Part shown: positions 55,312-63,970 of the stretch, in pieces | Position numbering within the stretch: the first letter of the stretch is position 1 | Layout: each line of letters begins with the position of its first letter | NCBI RefSeq assembly: GCF_900111645.1 | Contig: NZ_FOHQ01000007.1 | Span: forward strand, 94,650-158,649 | Reading direction: 5' to 3' | Source: Methanococcoides vulcani | Lineage (GTDB): Archaea > Halobacteriota > Methanosarcinia > Methanosarcinales > Methanosarcinaceae | DNA: 64,000 nucleotides | The notes under the pieces: generated by a model | What the model saw: the letters and a program-made list of their open reading frames with translations, nothing else | The model's database searches: none | What the model was told of the DNA's origin: nothing | Made by a program: the position numbers and the translations under genes

Positions 55312-55659
55312 TCATTTTTTATGGTCCTGGCCGTACTCGTCGATGACGGATCCTTTACAAAGACCGACACCATGCCTGTGAGCTGCCCTTCCGATCATAT
55401 GGGCTGCAATTGGTGCGGTTAGGAACAGGAAGAGGCCAACTGTTATGGCCTTTACTCCCATGGGGCTAAAACCTACCTTTGCAAGTATGCTCATCATCAC
55501 TCCAAATGTTCCGAGAGTACCGATCTTTGTGGTGGCATGAAGCCTGTTATAAACATCAGGCAGGCGGAGGAGTCCGACCATACCAAGGAATACGAAGAAG
55601 ACCCCGATGATCAGCAGGATAGTGCTTGCGATATCCAGTGCAATGTCTATGGTTGTCAA
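55312..55659 (-). CDS. mrpG: Mrp Na+/H+ antiporter subunit G
   Basis: 115 residues with three hydrophobic helices. It shows GVFFVFLGMVGLLRLPDVYNRLHATTKIGTLGTFGVM, the MnhG/PhaG signature. It is the last gene of the seven-gene Mrp operon and overlaps mrpF by ATGA. It is part of the membrane complex that exchanges Na+ for H+ in methanogens. Confidence 0.94.
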   Translation of the reverse strand: MTTIDIALDIASTILLIIGVFFVFLGMVGLLRLPDVYNRLHATTKIGTLGTFGVMMSILAKVGFSPMGVKAITVGLFLFLTAPIAAHMIGRAAHRHGVGLCKGSVIDEYGQDHKK

Positions 55660-55922
55660 AAGACCACCCCCTCATCAAGGTATTTGGATATAGTAATAGT
55701 CCCGATAAAGGAAATGACTGCAAGTACAAGGGCTACATCCATGAAGAATACAGAGCCCTGTACGTATGAGTAAATACCAAGCACAGCAACGATAACTGTT
55801 GTCATGGCATCCACAGCGATCACACGGTCAGGTATTGTCGGTCCTTTGATGATCCTATAAATGCATGGTATGATTGCGATTATCATGAATGTCAATGAAA
55901 TGTCCAGTAGTAATGAGTTCAT
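55656..55922 (-). CDS. mrpF: Mrp Na+/H+ antiporter subunit F
   Basis: 88 residues with three helices. It shows IAIIPCIYRIIKGPTIPDRVIAVDAMTTVIVAVLGIYS, the MnhF/MrpF pattern. The start overlaps the end of mrpE, and its stop overlaps mrpG. Confidence 0.94.
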   Translation of the reverse strand: MNSLLLDISLTFMIIAIIPCIYRIIKGPTIPDRVIAVDAMTTVIVAVLGIYSYVQGSVFFMDVALVLAVISFIGTITISKYLDEGVVF

Positions 55923-56413
55923 TCGAATGCCTCCAGTACATATTTTTCCAGATCGTCCCTGATGGAATCGCGGACTCCCTGCGGATCAGATGCATCGATA
56001 GCATGCACATAGAGCACTTTCCTGTCATCGGACACATCAAGTGTAAGTGTTCCGGGAGTGAGGGTGATGGTGTTGGCTATGGCTGTTATGCCTGTATCTG
56101 TCACCGTGCGTATGGGTACTGCAACTATTCCTGGTTTGATGTCCATCTTTGGACTAAGTACGATCTTTGCGACCATGATGTTCGCTTTTATGATCTCTAT
56201 AAGAAGTACTGACAGGAACTTCAGTTGGTGCGGTATCTTTCTTACTGTGTTGATGTATGTCTTCTTTCTGGTGAAATCATACAGTTCCCTGAAGGGGTAT
56301 ATCACGAAAGGTCCAAGTACCAGTCCCACCAGGAAGTTGGTGGGAGTTATTGTTCCATGGACAAAGCACCAGATCAGTCCAAGAGCTATTGAATAAATGA
56401 GATATCGTTTCAT
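55919..56413 (-). CDS. mrpE: Mrp Na+/H+ antiporter subunit E
   Basis: 164 residues. Two N-terminal hydrophobic segments are followed by the MnhE signature (KIPHQLKFLSVLLIEIIKANIMVAKIVLSPKMDIKPGIV) and TLTPGTLTLDVSDDRKVLYVHAID. It overlaps its neighbours by 4 nt, as throughout this operon. Confidence 0.94.
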   Translation of the reverse strand: MKRYLIYSIALGLIWCFVHGTITPTNFLVGLVLGPFVIYPFRELYDFTRKKTYINTVRKIPHQLKFLSVLLIEIIKANIMVAKIVLSPKMDIKPGIVAVPIRTVTDTGITAIANTITLTPGTLTLDVSDDRKVLYVHAIDASDPQGVRDSIRDDLEKYVLEAFE

Positions 56414-57951
56414 CTTACCACCCTCGTCATCACTGCATCGATATATGGTTGCGGATCGATCAGTTGTTCTGCTATTGCCTGTGATAGAGCTATCAGCGGT
56501 TCAGCATAGATACCAAAGATAAAAGCCAGTGCTGCAAGTGTTATTATGGGTATTGTTATCATGTAGGAAGATTTGTGTGAGGAGTATTCCCCGTATTTTT
56601 CAACATCCCTTATCTCTCCCCAGAACATCAGGAGCCATGCCCTGAACATGTAGAACAGGGTGAAGACTGCAAAGAACAGGGCGATCGCAATGGGTATGTA
56701 ATACTCTGCAAGAAGTCCTGCGTCAAAGAGCACGAACTTTGCAATGAATCCGCCCATTGGTGGGAGTCCTGCAATGGACATGGCACCTATCAGGAAAGCC
56801 ACGCTCATTACTGGTGTTGTCTTGATCATACCGCCCATTTTTGTCATGTCCCTGGTTCCGGCATGGTGGATGATGCCTCCTGAAGTAAGGAACAACATTG
56901 ATTTTGCAATTGCATGGTTCACAAGGAACACAAGGGCTGCTGCGAGTGCATGGACTGTGCCGAAACCAATTCCAAGGAAAACATATCCTATCTGGCTGAC
57001 ACTGGAATATGCCAGCAGTCTTTTTACGTCCTTCTGTCCGACAGCAGATACTGCTCCGATGATGATCGTTGCAAGTGCCAGGAATATTATGATAGGCTGG
57101 AACAGGAACAGTGCATCCCTGAAGATCAGGAAGAAAACCCTGAGCATGCCGTAAGCACCGACCTTTATCATGACTCCGCTAAGCATTGCACTGATGGGTG
57201 ATGGTGCAGTGGGGTGCACATCGGGAAGCCAGTAGTGCATCGGGAATATTGCTGCCTTGTTCCCGAAGACTACGATGAAAAGCAATGCAATGGCGAATAT
57301 ATGCCATGGCAGGGTGCCGGCAGCGCTCATTGCACTGATCTTGACCGAAAGATCTGCCATGTTGAGAGTTCCTACGGTGGCGTAAAGGGAGGCTACTGCT
57401 ATAAGCATCACAATGGAGCCGATCATGTTCAGTACAAGGTATTTGAATGTGGCTTCCATCTTGTCGGAACTCTTTGTGACACCTCCTTTCTCGTTCGCGA
57501 CCACGAGTGCGCAGGAGGACAACAGGAGTATCTCAAAGAATACGAACATGTTGAAGATGTCCCCGGTCAGGAAAGTTCCGTTAAGACCGGCTACAAGCAG
57601 GTTGAAGAGTGAATGGTAACTGGAATTCAAGGACTTGCCTTCGATGTAGTCCAGTGAGTAGAGAAGTGCAAGGAAAGATACCAGTGAGCTTAGCACTACC
57701 ATTCCTGAACTTAAGAGGTCAGCCACAAGTATGATCCCGTATTTGCCCCATTCTCCGACTTCATAGACCTGGATGCCTCCGTTCCAGACCTGCCAGAGGA
57801 GCACGAAGCTGAGTGCCATCATAACGAATGATACTGTAATGTTCAATCCTTTCTGCACTCCTTCATTGGAACGCAAAAAGAGCATGAGAGCTGCCATGAG
57901 TATGGGCACAGCTATCAGTATTATAGGCAGGTGTGACATTTCTGCGATCAT
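56410..57951 (-). CDS. mrpD: Mrp Na+/H+ antiporter subunit D (NuoN/proton-channel type)
   Basis: About 513 residues with ~14 helices, homologous to NuoL/M/N proton-channel subunits. The key Lys/His segments are visible as FGNKAAIFPMHYWLPDVHPTAPSPISAMLSGVMIKVGAYGM and AYSSVSQIGYVFLGIGFG. Start ATG 57951 overlaps the mrpC stop (ATGA); GTG 57957 is in frame. Confidence 0.95.
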   Translation of the reverse strand: MIAEMSHLPIILIAVPILMAALMLFLRSNEGVQKGLNITVSFVMMALSFVLLWQVWNGGIQVYEVGEWGKYGIILVADLLSSGMVVLSSLVSFLALLYSLDYIEGKSLNSSYHSLFNLLVAGLNGTFLTGDIFNMFVFFEILLLSSCALVVANEKGGVTKSSDKMEATFKYLVLNMIGSIVMLIAVASLYATVGTLNMADLSVKISAMSAAGTLPWHIFAIALLFIVVFGNKAAIFPMHYWLPDVHPTAPSPISAMLSGVMIKVGAYGMLRVFFLIFRDALFLFQPIIIFLALATIIIGAVSAVGQKDVKRLLAYSSVSQIGYVFLGIGFGTVHALAAALVFLVNHAIAKSMLFLTSGGIIHHAGTRDMTKMGGMIKTTPVMSVAFLIGAMSIAGLPPMGGFIAKFVLFDAGLLAEYYIPIAIALFFAVFTLFYMFRAWLLMFWGEIRDVEKYGEYSSHKSSYMITIPIITLAALAFIFGIYAEPLIALSQAIAEQLIDPQPYIDAVMTRVVR

Positions 57952-58370
57952 CCCCACAGCCTCCTGAGCTCACGTATGTCAGTGGTCCCATATTCTTCAT
58001 AGATCCTGTATGCAAGGATCAGTATGAATGCTGTTGTTGCAAGGCTTATCACGATGGCTGTGAGTACAAGTGCCTGAACAAGCGGGTCAACGAAATCAAC
58101 ATGTGTTGAAGCGGAAACCACAGGTGCCAGAACTCCATCGGCAAGATTATCGTTGAATATTATACCGGATGCTTCGCCTTCATGTCCGGAGCCGGTAATG
58201 ATGGGCACTTTGGTGCCATCGAATATTCCAGTCGAGACAATGAGGAGGTTCACTGCATGGGATAAGACGGATAGTCCGATTATGACCTTTATGATGTCCC
58301 TTCTTAGCATAAGGAATGTGCCTATGCCGAAGAGGAGTGAGATCGTAATGGTAAGTAATGTATTATTCAT
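57948..58370 (-). CDS. mrpC: Mrp Na+/H+ antiporter subunit C (NuoK type)
   Basis: 140 residues, a little longer than usual because of an insertion (SGHEGEASGIIFNDNLADGVLAPVVSASTHVDFV) between helices 2 and 3. NuoK-like features are LLFGIGTFLMLRRDIIKVIIGLSVLSHAVNLLI and DPLVQALVLTAIVISLATTAFIL. ATG 58370 has GGTGAT upstream; in-frame ATG and GTG lie 6 and 9 nt earlier. Confidence 0.93.
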   Translation of the reverse strand: MNNTLLTITISLLFGIGTFLMLRRDIIKVIIGLSVLSHAVNLLIVSTGIFDGTKVPIITGSGHEGEASGIIFNDNLADGVLAPVVSASTHVDFVDPLVQALVLTAIVISLATTAFILILAYRIYEEYGTTDIRELRRLWG

Positions 58371-58782
58371 TGTCATCACCTACGTTCTTGAAGATGAATA
58401 GCAGTGATCCTATCACTACGAAATAAACGCCGATGTCAAAGAGACCGGCAGATACGAGTTCGATTTCCCCGAACAACGGAAGGTGGACGAACTCCACAGC
58501 ACTCCTGAAGAAGTTATGTCCGAAGAACATTGCTGCAAATGCGGTCAGGGATGCCAGTGTGAGTCCGAATCCGAACCATTTGGCCCAGTCGGGGTTGAAG
58601 AATGTTTTTACATATTTCAGTCCGAATACTACGTACATCAGTGCAATGACCGACGCGAACATCACGCCTCCGATAAATCCTCCTCCGGGGTTGTTATGAC
58701 CTGCGAGTAGCAGGGATATGGAGAACAGGATAACCAGGGGGATGCAAACTTTTGTTATTGTTTTGGTTATTATTGTGGTCAT
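58363..58782 (-). CDS. mrpB: Mrp Na+/H+ antiporter subunit B
   Basis: 139 residues with four hydrophobic helices. The MnhB signature is LLAGHNNPGGGFIGGVMFASVIALMYVVFG (~25-54), and FDIGVYFVVIGSLLFIFKNV is at the C-terminus. It overlaps mrpA by ATGA at its start and mrpC by 8 nt at its end. Confidence 0.94.
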   Translation of the reverse strand: MTTIITKTITKVCIPLVILFSISLLLAGHNNPGGGFIGGVMFASVIALMYVVFGLKYVKTFFNPDWAKWFGFGLTLASLTAFAAMFFGHNFFRSAVEFVHLPLFGEIELVSAGLFDIGVYFVVIGSLLFIFKNVGDDNE

Positions 58783-61151
58783 TGTTCCTCACCTCGGCTG
58801 TGTATCAGGTTGTATACTCCGAGTGCTGCAAGACAGAGTACTGATATTTCTCCAAGGGTATCATAACCTCTGAAATCCACGATGATCACATTGACTATGT
58901 TGTGCCCTCCTGCAAGCGGAAGGCTGTTCTCAATGAAGTAGTGGGACAGGGATTCAAATGGTGCCACTATTCCCTGTGTTGCATTGAGCAATACGACAAA
59001 TACGCTTGCTGCAACTGCCAGGGATATTGCGAGGTCCCTGAAAAGGACCGATTTAGGGATCTTCTCCCTGTACTTCTGCGGTATTTTTGTGATCGCAAGC
59101 AGGAAGATTATGGTGGATAGTGTTTCCACCAGTACCTGTGTCAGGGCAAGGTCCGGTGCTTTCAGGTAGATGAAAAGCAGGCTCACGCCATATCCAAGTG
59201 CAGATAGTGCAATGATGGATGGCAGGTATTTCGGGAGAACTGCTGATGCCAAAGCTGCCACAATTAGCAATAGTAGTAGTATTGCTTCATATGGGGCGAT
59301 GTCAAAGTTCAAAGTAGAAGGTACAATGTTGGTAGCAAGGGTAATAACAGGAATTGCTACTACTGTTATCATGAGCAGCAGCATTGCGGTCATGTAGTAT
59401 TTGATGTTTCCTGGCTGTGTGATAGTGGAGAATTTGAATGCTCTTCCTTTTGCAGAATCCACTGCATCGTCATAGTAGTAATTAACGCTGATCCATGGGA
59501 ACCTTGCATTGAAATTATCCTGCAAGGCAGCGATCCTGTCGTATCTGAAGTATATAAGGATACCCAGTATGAAGGTGACAATGGTCATCATAAGGGATGT
59601 TGTGAAACCATGCCAGAGCTTTACATGCAGATGTGCTGTTTCCAGCAGGATGCCTGATACGGTTGGTTCAATTATGGTGTGTACCGGCAGGGATGGAACA
59701 AGTCCGAACACTATCACAAGCAATGCCAGGAACGCCGGTGGTATCAGCATTGTGAGTGGTGGTTCGTGGATATGTTCCGGGAGATGCTCTTTTGAGCGTT
59801 CTCCAAGGAATATCCCGTCAATTAGTTTAATAGAGTAGGCGAAGGTGAACACACCACCAAGCACTGCGCAGGCAGGGATCAGGAATGTGAATCCGCCTCC
59901 AAGGAGTGCTCCCATCTCAAGGGATGATTCATAGAACATCTCTTTGCTCAGGAAACCGTTAAGTGGTGGTACGCCTGCCATTGAAAGGGCGGCAATGCTA
60001 GCCACGATGAATGTTATCGGCATCTCCCGCCGTAATCCTCCAAGCTTTCGTATGTCACGCGTGGCTGCTTCATGTGCAACGATACCTGCGACAAGGAAAA
60101 GACAGGCTTTGAACGTTGCGTGGTTCAGGAGATGGAATGTTGCTGCTGCCACTCCGATGCCTGGTTCGTGATGTGTGGTGTAACCATACATGGTCATCAT
60201 GTAGGCCAGCTGACTTATGGTGGAATATGCCAGGATACCTTTAATGTCGGTTTGCCTGAAGGCAAGGAATCCGGCTACCAGCATGGTCAGGATACCTATG
60301 CCGCTTACCAGGATGAACCATGCATCTGTTCCTGAGAAGATCGGGTGTATCCTTGCAACGAGATAGATGCCTGCTTTGACCATTGTTGCTGAGTGCAGGA
60401 ACGCACTGACTGGGGTTGGGGCTTCCATTGCGTTTGGAAGCCATATGTAGAAAGGACCCTGTGCAGACTTTGCTGCTGCACCGATCAATATGAGTATAAG
60501 TGTTATCAGGAATAATTCGTGCTCCTTGACCGCATTGATAACCTGTGGATCACTCAGTATGGCTGCAAGGTCGAAAGAGCCTGTGATAGTACGCAATAGC
60601 AGGAAACCTGCAAGCATTGCAAGTCCACCGGCAGCGGTGATAAGAAGGGATTTGGTGGCACCATAGATGGATTCGGGCTTGTGCCTCCAATATCCGATAA
60701 GCATGAAAGATGTGATGCTGGTAAGTTCCCAGAAGATGAACAATTGTATCGTATTTGCGGAAAAGACCATTCCGATCATGGATCCCATAAAGAGAAGCAA
60801 ATACTGGTAGTATCTTTTCAGGTCCTCTTTCTGGGACATGTATCCATTGGAGTAGGACATGATAAGTACGCCAATACCGGATGCAATAAATCCGATAAGC
60901 ATTGCGAGTCCGTCTGCATAGATCGCAAAGTTAACTCCTGCAGAGGGTATCCATGATATTGAACCCTGGACTATATGTCCTTCCCCAAGTACTTCCGGTG
61001 CTGCCAGGCCGATGAGTATGAAGGATGCAAGGGCTGTGGCTGCTGCAAACCAGCCCACGCGTTGCTTTAATAGCTTTTCCATGACAGGTATAAGCCCGGC
61101 AAATATGAACGGCAGGAATATGGCTACCGTTATTGCATTAAATGAATCCAT
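58779..61151 (-). CDS. mrpA: Mrp Na+/H+ antiporter subunit A (NuoL type with MbhD-like C-terminus)
   Basis: 790 residues and ~20 helices. The NuoL-like core has FIFWELTSITSFMLIGYW, AKSAQGPFYIWLPNAMEAPTPVSAFLHSATMVKAGIYL and AYSTISQLAYMMTMYGY. The C-terminal ~190 residues add the MrpA-specific domain (LSALGYGVSLLFIYLKAPDLALTQVLVETLSTIIFLLA) and VDFRGYDTLGEISVLCLAALGVYNLI. It is the first gene of mrpABCDEFG, a complete set, all overlapping. In Methanosarcina this complex adjusts Na+ and H+ gradients (family knowledge). Confidence 0.95.
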   Translation of the reverse strand: MDSFNAITVAIFLPFIFAGLIPVMEKLLKQRVGWFAAATALASFILIGLAAPEVLGEGHIVQGSISWIPSAGVNFAIYADGLAMLIGFIASGIGVLIMSYSNGYMSQKEDLKRYYQYLLLFMGSMIGMVFSANTIQLFIFWELTSITSFMLIGYWRHKPESIYGATKSLLITAAGGLAMLAGFLLLRTITGSFDLAAILSDPQVINAVKEHELFLITLILILIGAAAKSAQGPFYIWLPNAMEAPTPVSAFLHSATMVKAGIYLVARIHPIFSGTDAWFILVSGIGILTMLVAGFLAFRQTDIKGILAYSTISQLAYMMTMYGYTTHHEPGIGVAAATFHLLNHATFKACLFLVAGIVAHEAATRDIRKLGGLRREMPITFIVASIAALSMAGVPPLNGFLSKEMFYESSLEMGALLGGGFTFLIPACAVLGGVFTFAYSIKLIDGIFLGERSKEHLPEHIHEPPLTMLIPPAFLALLVIVFGLVPSLPVHTIIEPTVSGILLETAHLHVKLWHGFTTSLMMTIVTFILGILIYFRYDRIAALQDNFNARFPWISVNYYYDDAVDSAKGRAFKFSTITQPGNIKYYMTAMLLLMITVVAIPVITLATNIVPSTLNFDIAPYEAILLLLLIVAALASAVLPKYLPSIIALSALGYGVSLLFIYLKAPDLALTQVLVETLSTIIFLLAITKIPQKYREKIPKSVLFRDLAISLAVAASVFVVLLNATQGIVAPFESLSHYFIENSLPLAGGHNIVNVIIVDFRGYDTLGEISVLCLAALGVYNLIHSRGEEQ

Positions 61152-61270
61152 GTCTCCTCACTAAATAGAGTTCCTATATATAACTGTTTTTCATTACAAT
61201 TATAAACCGTGACAAATCCCTTTTCCATCTCCGGTCTATTTATAAGATTTTATAGGTATATATTAGATTT

Positions 61271-62044
61271 ATGAAATTAACTTCTGATCAAAAGGAAAGG
61301 TATGCAAAGCACATCATTATGAAGTCTATGGGTGAGGAAGGGCAAAAGCTGTTGCTGGAGTCGCGTGTTCTCTGTGTGGGCTCAGGCGGACTTGGCTCTC
61401 CTGTGATACAGTATCTGGCTGCAGCAGGCATTGGAACTCTTGGTATTATCGATGACGATGTTGTGGAAATAAGCAATCTACAGCGCCAGGTGATCCACGG
61501 TGGGAACCTTGGCAAGCCAAAAGTAGAGTCGGCAAAGGAATTTGTAGAACGTTTGAATCCCGATGTTACAGTCGTAGCTTATAAAATGCGCATGGAGCCT
61601 GGTAATGTTGAAGAACTGATCAGTGATTACGATGTTGTTGTGGACTGCTCTGACAATTTTGCTACCCGCTATCTCCTGAACGATGCATGTGTGTTGCACA
61701 ACAAACCTCTATTCCACGGCAGCATCTTTATGTTCGAGGGTCAGGTCATGACCATTCTTCCTCATGAAGGTCCATGCTATCGCTGCATCTTCTCCACTTC
61801 CCCATCTACTGATGCTGCAAGGACTGCCGGGGTTATGGGTATCCTTCCCGGAGTGATCGGGACCATGCAGGCAACAGAGGTTGTGAAGTACATTTCCCGT
61901 CTTGGGAAGCCGCTGGTAGGGCGCATGATCTACTACGATGCCCTCGGAATGAGGTTCGATGAGATTACTGTGAACAAGAATCCGAAATGTCCAGTTTGTG
62001 GTGATAACCCTCAAATAACGTCTATTGATGCTGAAAATTACTAA
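61271..62044 (+). CDS. ThiF/MoeB/HesA family adenylyltransferase
   Basis: E1-like enzyme that adenylates the C-terminal Gly of a ubiquitin-like sulfur carrier (MoaD/ThiS/SAMP). It has 257 residues. It shows VLCVGSGGLGSPVIQYLAAAGIGTLGIIDDDVVEISNLQRQ (~33-73), DCSDNFATRYLLNDAC, and two CxxC zinc pairs (CYRC ~173 and CPVC ~245). The active-site Cys is not at the usual place and may be absent, as in some members. TATA is near 61240. It stands alone. Confidence 0.9.
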   Translation: MKLTSDQKERYAKHIIMKSMGEEGQKLLLESRVLCVGSGGLGSPVIQYLAAAGIGTLGIIDDDVVEISNLQRQVIHGGNLGKPKVESAKEFVERLNPDVTVVAYKMRMEPGNVEELISDYDVVVDCSDNFATRYLLNDACVLHNKPLFHGSIFMFEGQVMTILPHEGPCYRCIFSTSPSTDAARTAGVMGILPGVIGTMQATEVVKYISRLGKPLVGRMIYYDALGMRFDEITVNKNPKCPVCGDNPQITSIDAENY

Positions 62045-62103
62045 AAGCCCGTGTTTTCGTATCCTGGGTGAAATAGTACCCAAAGTCCCGTTTAGTGACA
62101 AAG

Positions 62104-62218
62104 TTTTTATACCTTAAATCGGTTATAGGAGTTTGCTTCGGGCAGCATGGTTTGAAGCAAATACGAAACAGAAGCGTTGTTCAGGATTTAATCTTACTGG
62201 ACAACAAACAAGCAAATT
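62104..62218 (+). promoter_or_regulatory. promoter and structured leader of the tRNA Val-Phe-Gly cluster
   Basis: TATA (TTTTTATACC) at 62104-62113, then a ~90-nt leader with two strong stems. TTTGCTTC (62132-62139) pairs with GAAGCAAA (62154-62161). GTTGTTCAG (62176-62184) pairs with CTGGACAAC (62197-62205). The leader may be processed from the tRNA precursor, or be a small RNA. Confidence 0.55.
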
Positions 62219-62295
62219 GGGCTCGTGGTCTAGATGGTTATGACGTCGCCTTGACATGGCGGAGGTCCGGAGTTCGACTCTCCGCGGGCCCACCA
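62219..62295 (+). tRNA. tRNA-Val (GAC)
   Basis: The acceptor GGGCTCG pairs with CGGGCCC (one U-G), CCA encoded. The anticodon loop TTGACAT gives GAC. First of three tRNA genes. Confidence 0.95.
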
Positions 62296-62363
62296 CAAAA
62301 CTTTCAATTATGTCGATTCGATAAGCTTATATCAAAAAACGATATGTATTGGATGCTCCCAAA

Positions 62364-62438
62364 GCCCAGGTAGCTCAGTGGGAGAGCGCTGCCCTGAAGA
62401 GGCAGTTGTCCCCGGTTCGAATCCGGGTCTGGGCACCA
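62364..62438 (+). tRNA. tRNA-Phe (GAA)
   Basis: The acceptor GCCCAGG pairs with TCTGGGC (one G-U), CCA encoded. The anticodon loop CTGAAGA gives GAA. Middle gene of the cluster. Confidence 0.95.
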
Positions 62439-62451
62439 AAAAGTGCATATC

Positions 62452-62523
62452 ACACCAGTAGTGTAGCGGTTATCACCGGGCGTTGCCAACGCTCGAACCC
62501 GGGTTCGATTCCCGGCTGGTGTA
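62452..62523 (+). tRNA. tRNA-Gly (GCC)
   Basis: The acceptor ACACCAG pairs with CTGGTGT, discriminator A, no encoded CCA. The anticodon loop TTGCCAA gives GCC. It lies 13 nt after tRNA-Phe, so the three tRNAs are probably one transcript. Confidence 0.93.
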
Positions 62524-62750
62524 TAATTTATAGGGTTGTAACCCTATCATCTGTTTCTTATCTTTTAAACATCAATTCTTGTTAATGCTCATGTTCAAGT
62601 AATCCATTTATTTTCATAAGATTGCCGGCAGTCAAACAACGCATCCTTTTAATCATCACAGGGCGAGAGTATGATAGCTGAACAAGTTATTGTCATTACT
62701 ATGCGATTTTTTTAAGTAATATATCATTGATAAATATCAATGGGGAGTTG

Positions 62751-63212
62751 ATGTTGGCATTAATGAGTATCTGGATCTTTCTGTTCTTGCTTTCAATAGG
62801 CATATTTTCCGTTCTTGCGGTGCTTTTGCACAAGAACCTCTCTGAGGCATTGAAGCTTGGCCTGTATCTTGCGATCTTTGATTTTTTCTTTGAGAACCTG
62901 GGTGGTTACTTTGGTCTATGGACCACTAAGAACAGTATTCTTTTCTTGGGCTTTGTGCCGATCGAGGTATTTTTCATTGCAACCCTCGCAGGAGCGACCT
63001 ATTATCTGCTGTTCCCTAGGAACTGGGATACGGCTACCGCCCTGTCTACGAGCTTTCTAATTGCTGTTGTGGGTGCAATGCTTGAAGCAGGACTTGTTTC
63101 TGGCGGTTATTTGGAGTATATGAACTGGTGGAACTCATATTGGGCGGTGCTTGCATATTTCCTGACATTTTTGATGATGTATAAGGTGAATCTATTAATT
63201 ACAAAAAGCTGA
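62751..63212 (+). CDS. membrane protein of unknown function
   Basis: About 153 residues with five hydrophobic helices (IWIFLFLLSIGIFSVLAVLL, LKLGLYLAIFDFFFENLGGYFG, FLGFVPIEVFFIATLAGATYYLLF, STSFLIAVVGAMLEAGLV, YWAVLAYFLTFLMMYKV). The motif FFFENLGGYFGLW in helix 2 and GAMLEAG in helix 4 recall the CPBP/carotenoid-type small membrane families, but I do not recognise it. ATG 62751 follows GGGGAG. It is a single gene. Confidence 0.72.
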   Translation: MLALMSIWIFLFLLSIGIFSVLAVLLHKNLSEALKLGLYLAIFDFFFENLGGYFGLWTTKNSILFLGFVPIEVFFIATLAGATYYLLFPRNWDTATALSTSFLIAVVGAMLEAGLVSGGYLEYMNWWNSYWAVLAYFLTFLMMYKVNLLITKS

Positions 63213-63560
63213 AGATTTGACGGTCATGAATTTGTGTTAAATGATCCGGAAAATGTATTCCGATGCTGTTCCTGTAGAATATGAGTTAATTCCAAGGTCA
63301 TCATATTTCATCTAAAATTCTCTGAGCAGGGTTTAATGCTCATTTTACATGAGGTAGTTGTTCTGTTCCTGTATGATGGGATATTTTGTGGGGGTGGGGT
63401 AATATATCCTCTATCAACATACTTTGGGAGTTGAACAAAGATCGCTGCATATGTCACAGCTTCGTATTATTGCGAGTAAACTTACATTGATAACTAGTTC
63501 TAAAAAAGCAATGTTGGCACAAATCTGCATTAGTATTCGATCGTTTGAAGCATCGAATTA
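63213..63560. other. non-coding AT-rich spacer
   Basis: Nothing coding is supported. A G-rich run followed by TAATATATCC at 63386-63411 is the only promoter-like element, with no gene behind it. Short ORFs here lack ribosome binding sites. Confidence 0.5.
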
Positions 63561-63564
63561 GTCT

Positions 63565-63608
63565 TACATATATACCCGTGTCACTCTTTGACACACAACG
63601 TATAAATA
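63565..63608 (+). promoter_or_regulatory. tandem TATA boxes with inverted repeat
   Basis: Two TATA boxes, CATATATACC (63567-63576) and TATAAATA (63601-63608), flank the inverted repeat GTGTC (63578-63582) / GACAC (63590-63594). This layout is common for strong stable-RNA promoters. A third AT box (TATATATG) is at 63753-63760. Confidence 0.5.
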
Positions 63609-63629
63609 CAAGGCTACTGTTGTAGGGGT

Positions 63630-63970
63630 GCTCTCAGTGAGCTGGTCGCTGTCGATTCTGACGCGATCTATTGAGAGTTTGAAAAACGTCATACATTTCA
63701 TGTATATCGACACATTGTCCAAAAATGTGTCAAAACCTTCCGGCTCGGAAGGTATATATGCGATGGGATGTATCAAGAGAATCCCGCACAACGTGTGTGG
63801 AATTTCAATCACCTCCATATCAGAATCATTAGTGGAGACCGGAGCTTTTCCGGTCTGACGTTGAATGTGGCAGTTCGGTTAATTCTGACTGATAGTGACT
63901 TTATCTATCAATGAATTAACCAACTATTGTGCATAGAAAACAACTCTCTAATTAAACAAAGAGTTCTTTT
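63630..63970 (+). ncRNA. candidate structured RNA or stable-RNA leader
   Basis: Six strong stems lie in a row with no ORF. CTCTCA/TGAGAG (63631/63672) encloses GGTCGC/GCGATC (63644/63663). GACACATT/AATGTGTC is at 63709/63724, ACCTTCCG/CGGAAGGT at 63735/63746, and AGACCGGA/TCCGGTCT at 63836/63849. GGTTAATTC/GAATTAACC (63877/63914) encloses TGATAG/CTATCA (63890/63906). AACTCT/AGAGTT at 63943/63961 is followed by a T-rich stretch. It could be an independent RNA or the 5' leader of an rRNA operon beyond the window. The ends are estimates. Confidence 0.45.

Noticed and set aside
62176..62210. Possible H/ACA guide RNA (stem followed by ACA)
   Set aside because: The stem-loop is only about 30 nt, too small for an archaeal H/ACA hairpin, and no kink-turn or guide pocket is visible.
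63564..63858. Short open frames on both strands near the right end
   Set aside because: They run through the strong hairpins, lack ribosome binding sites and show no protein-like motifs.
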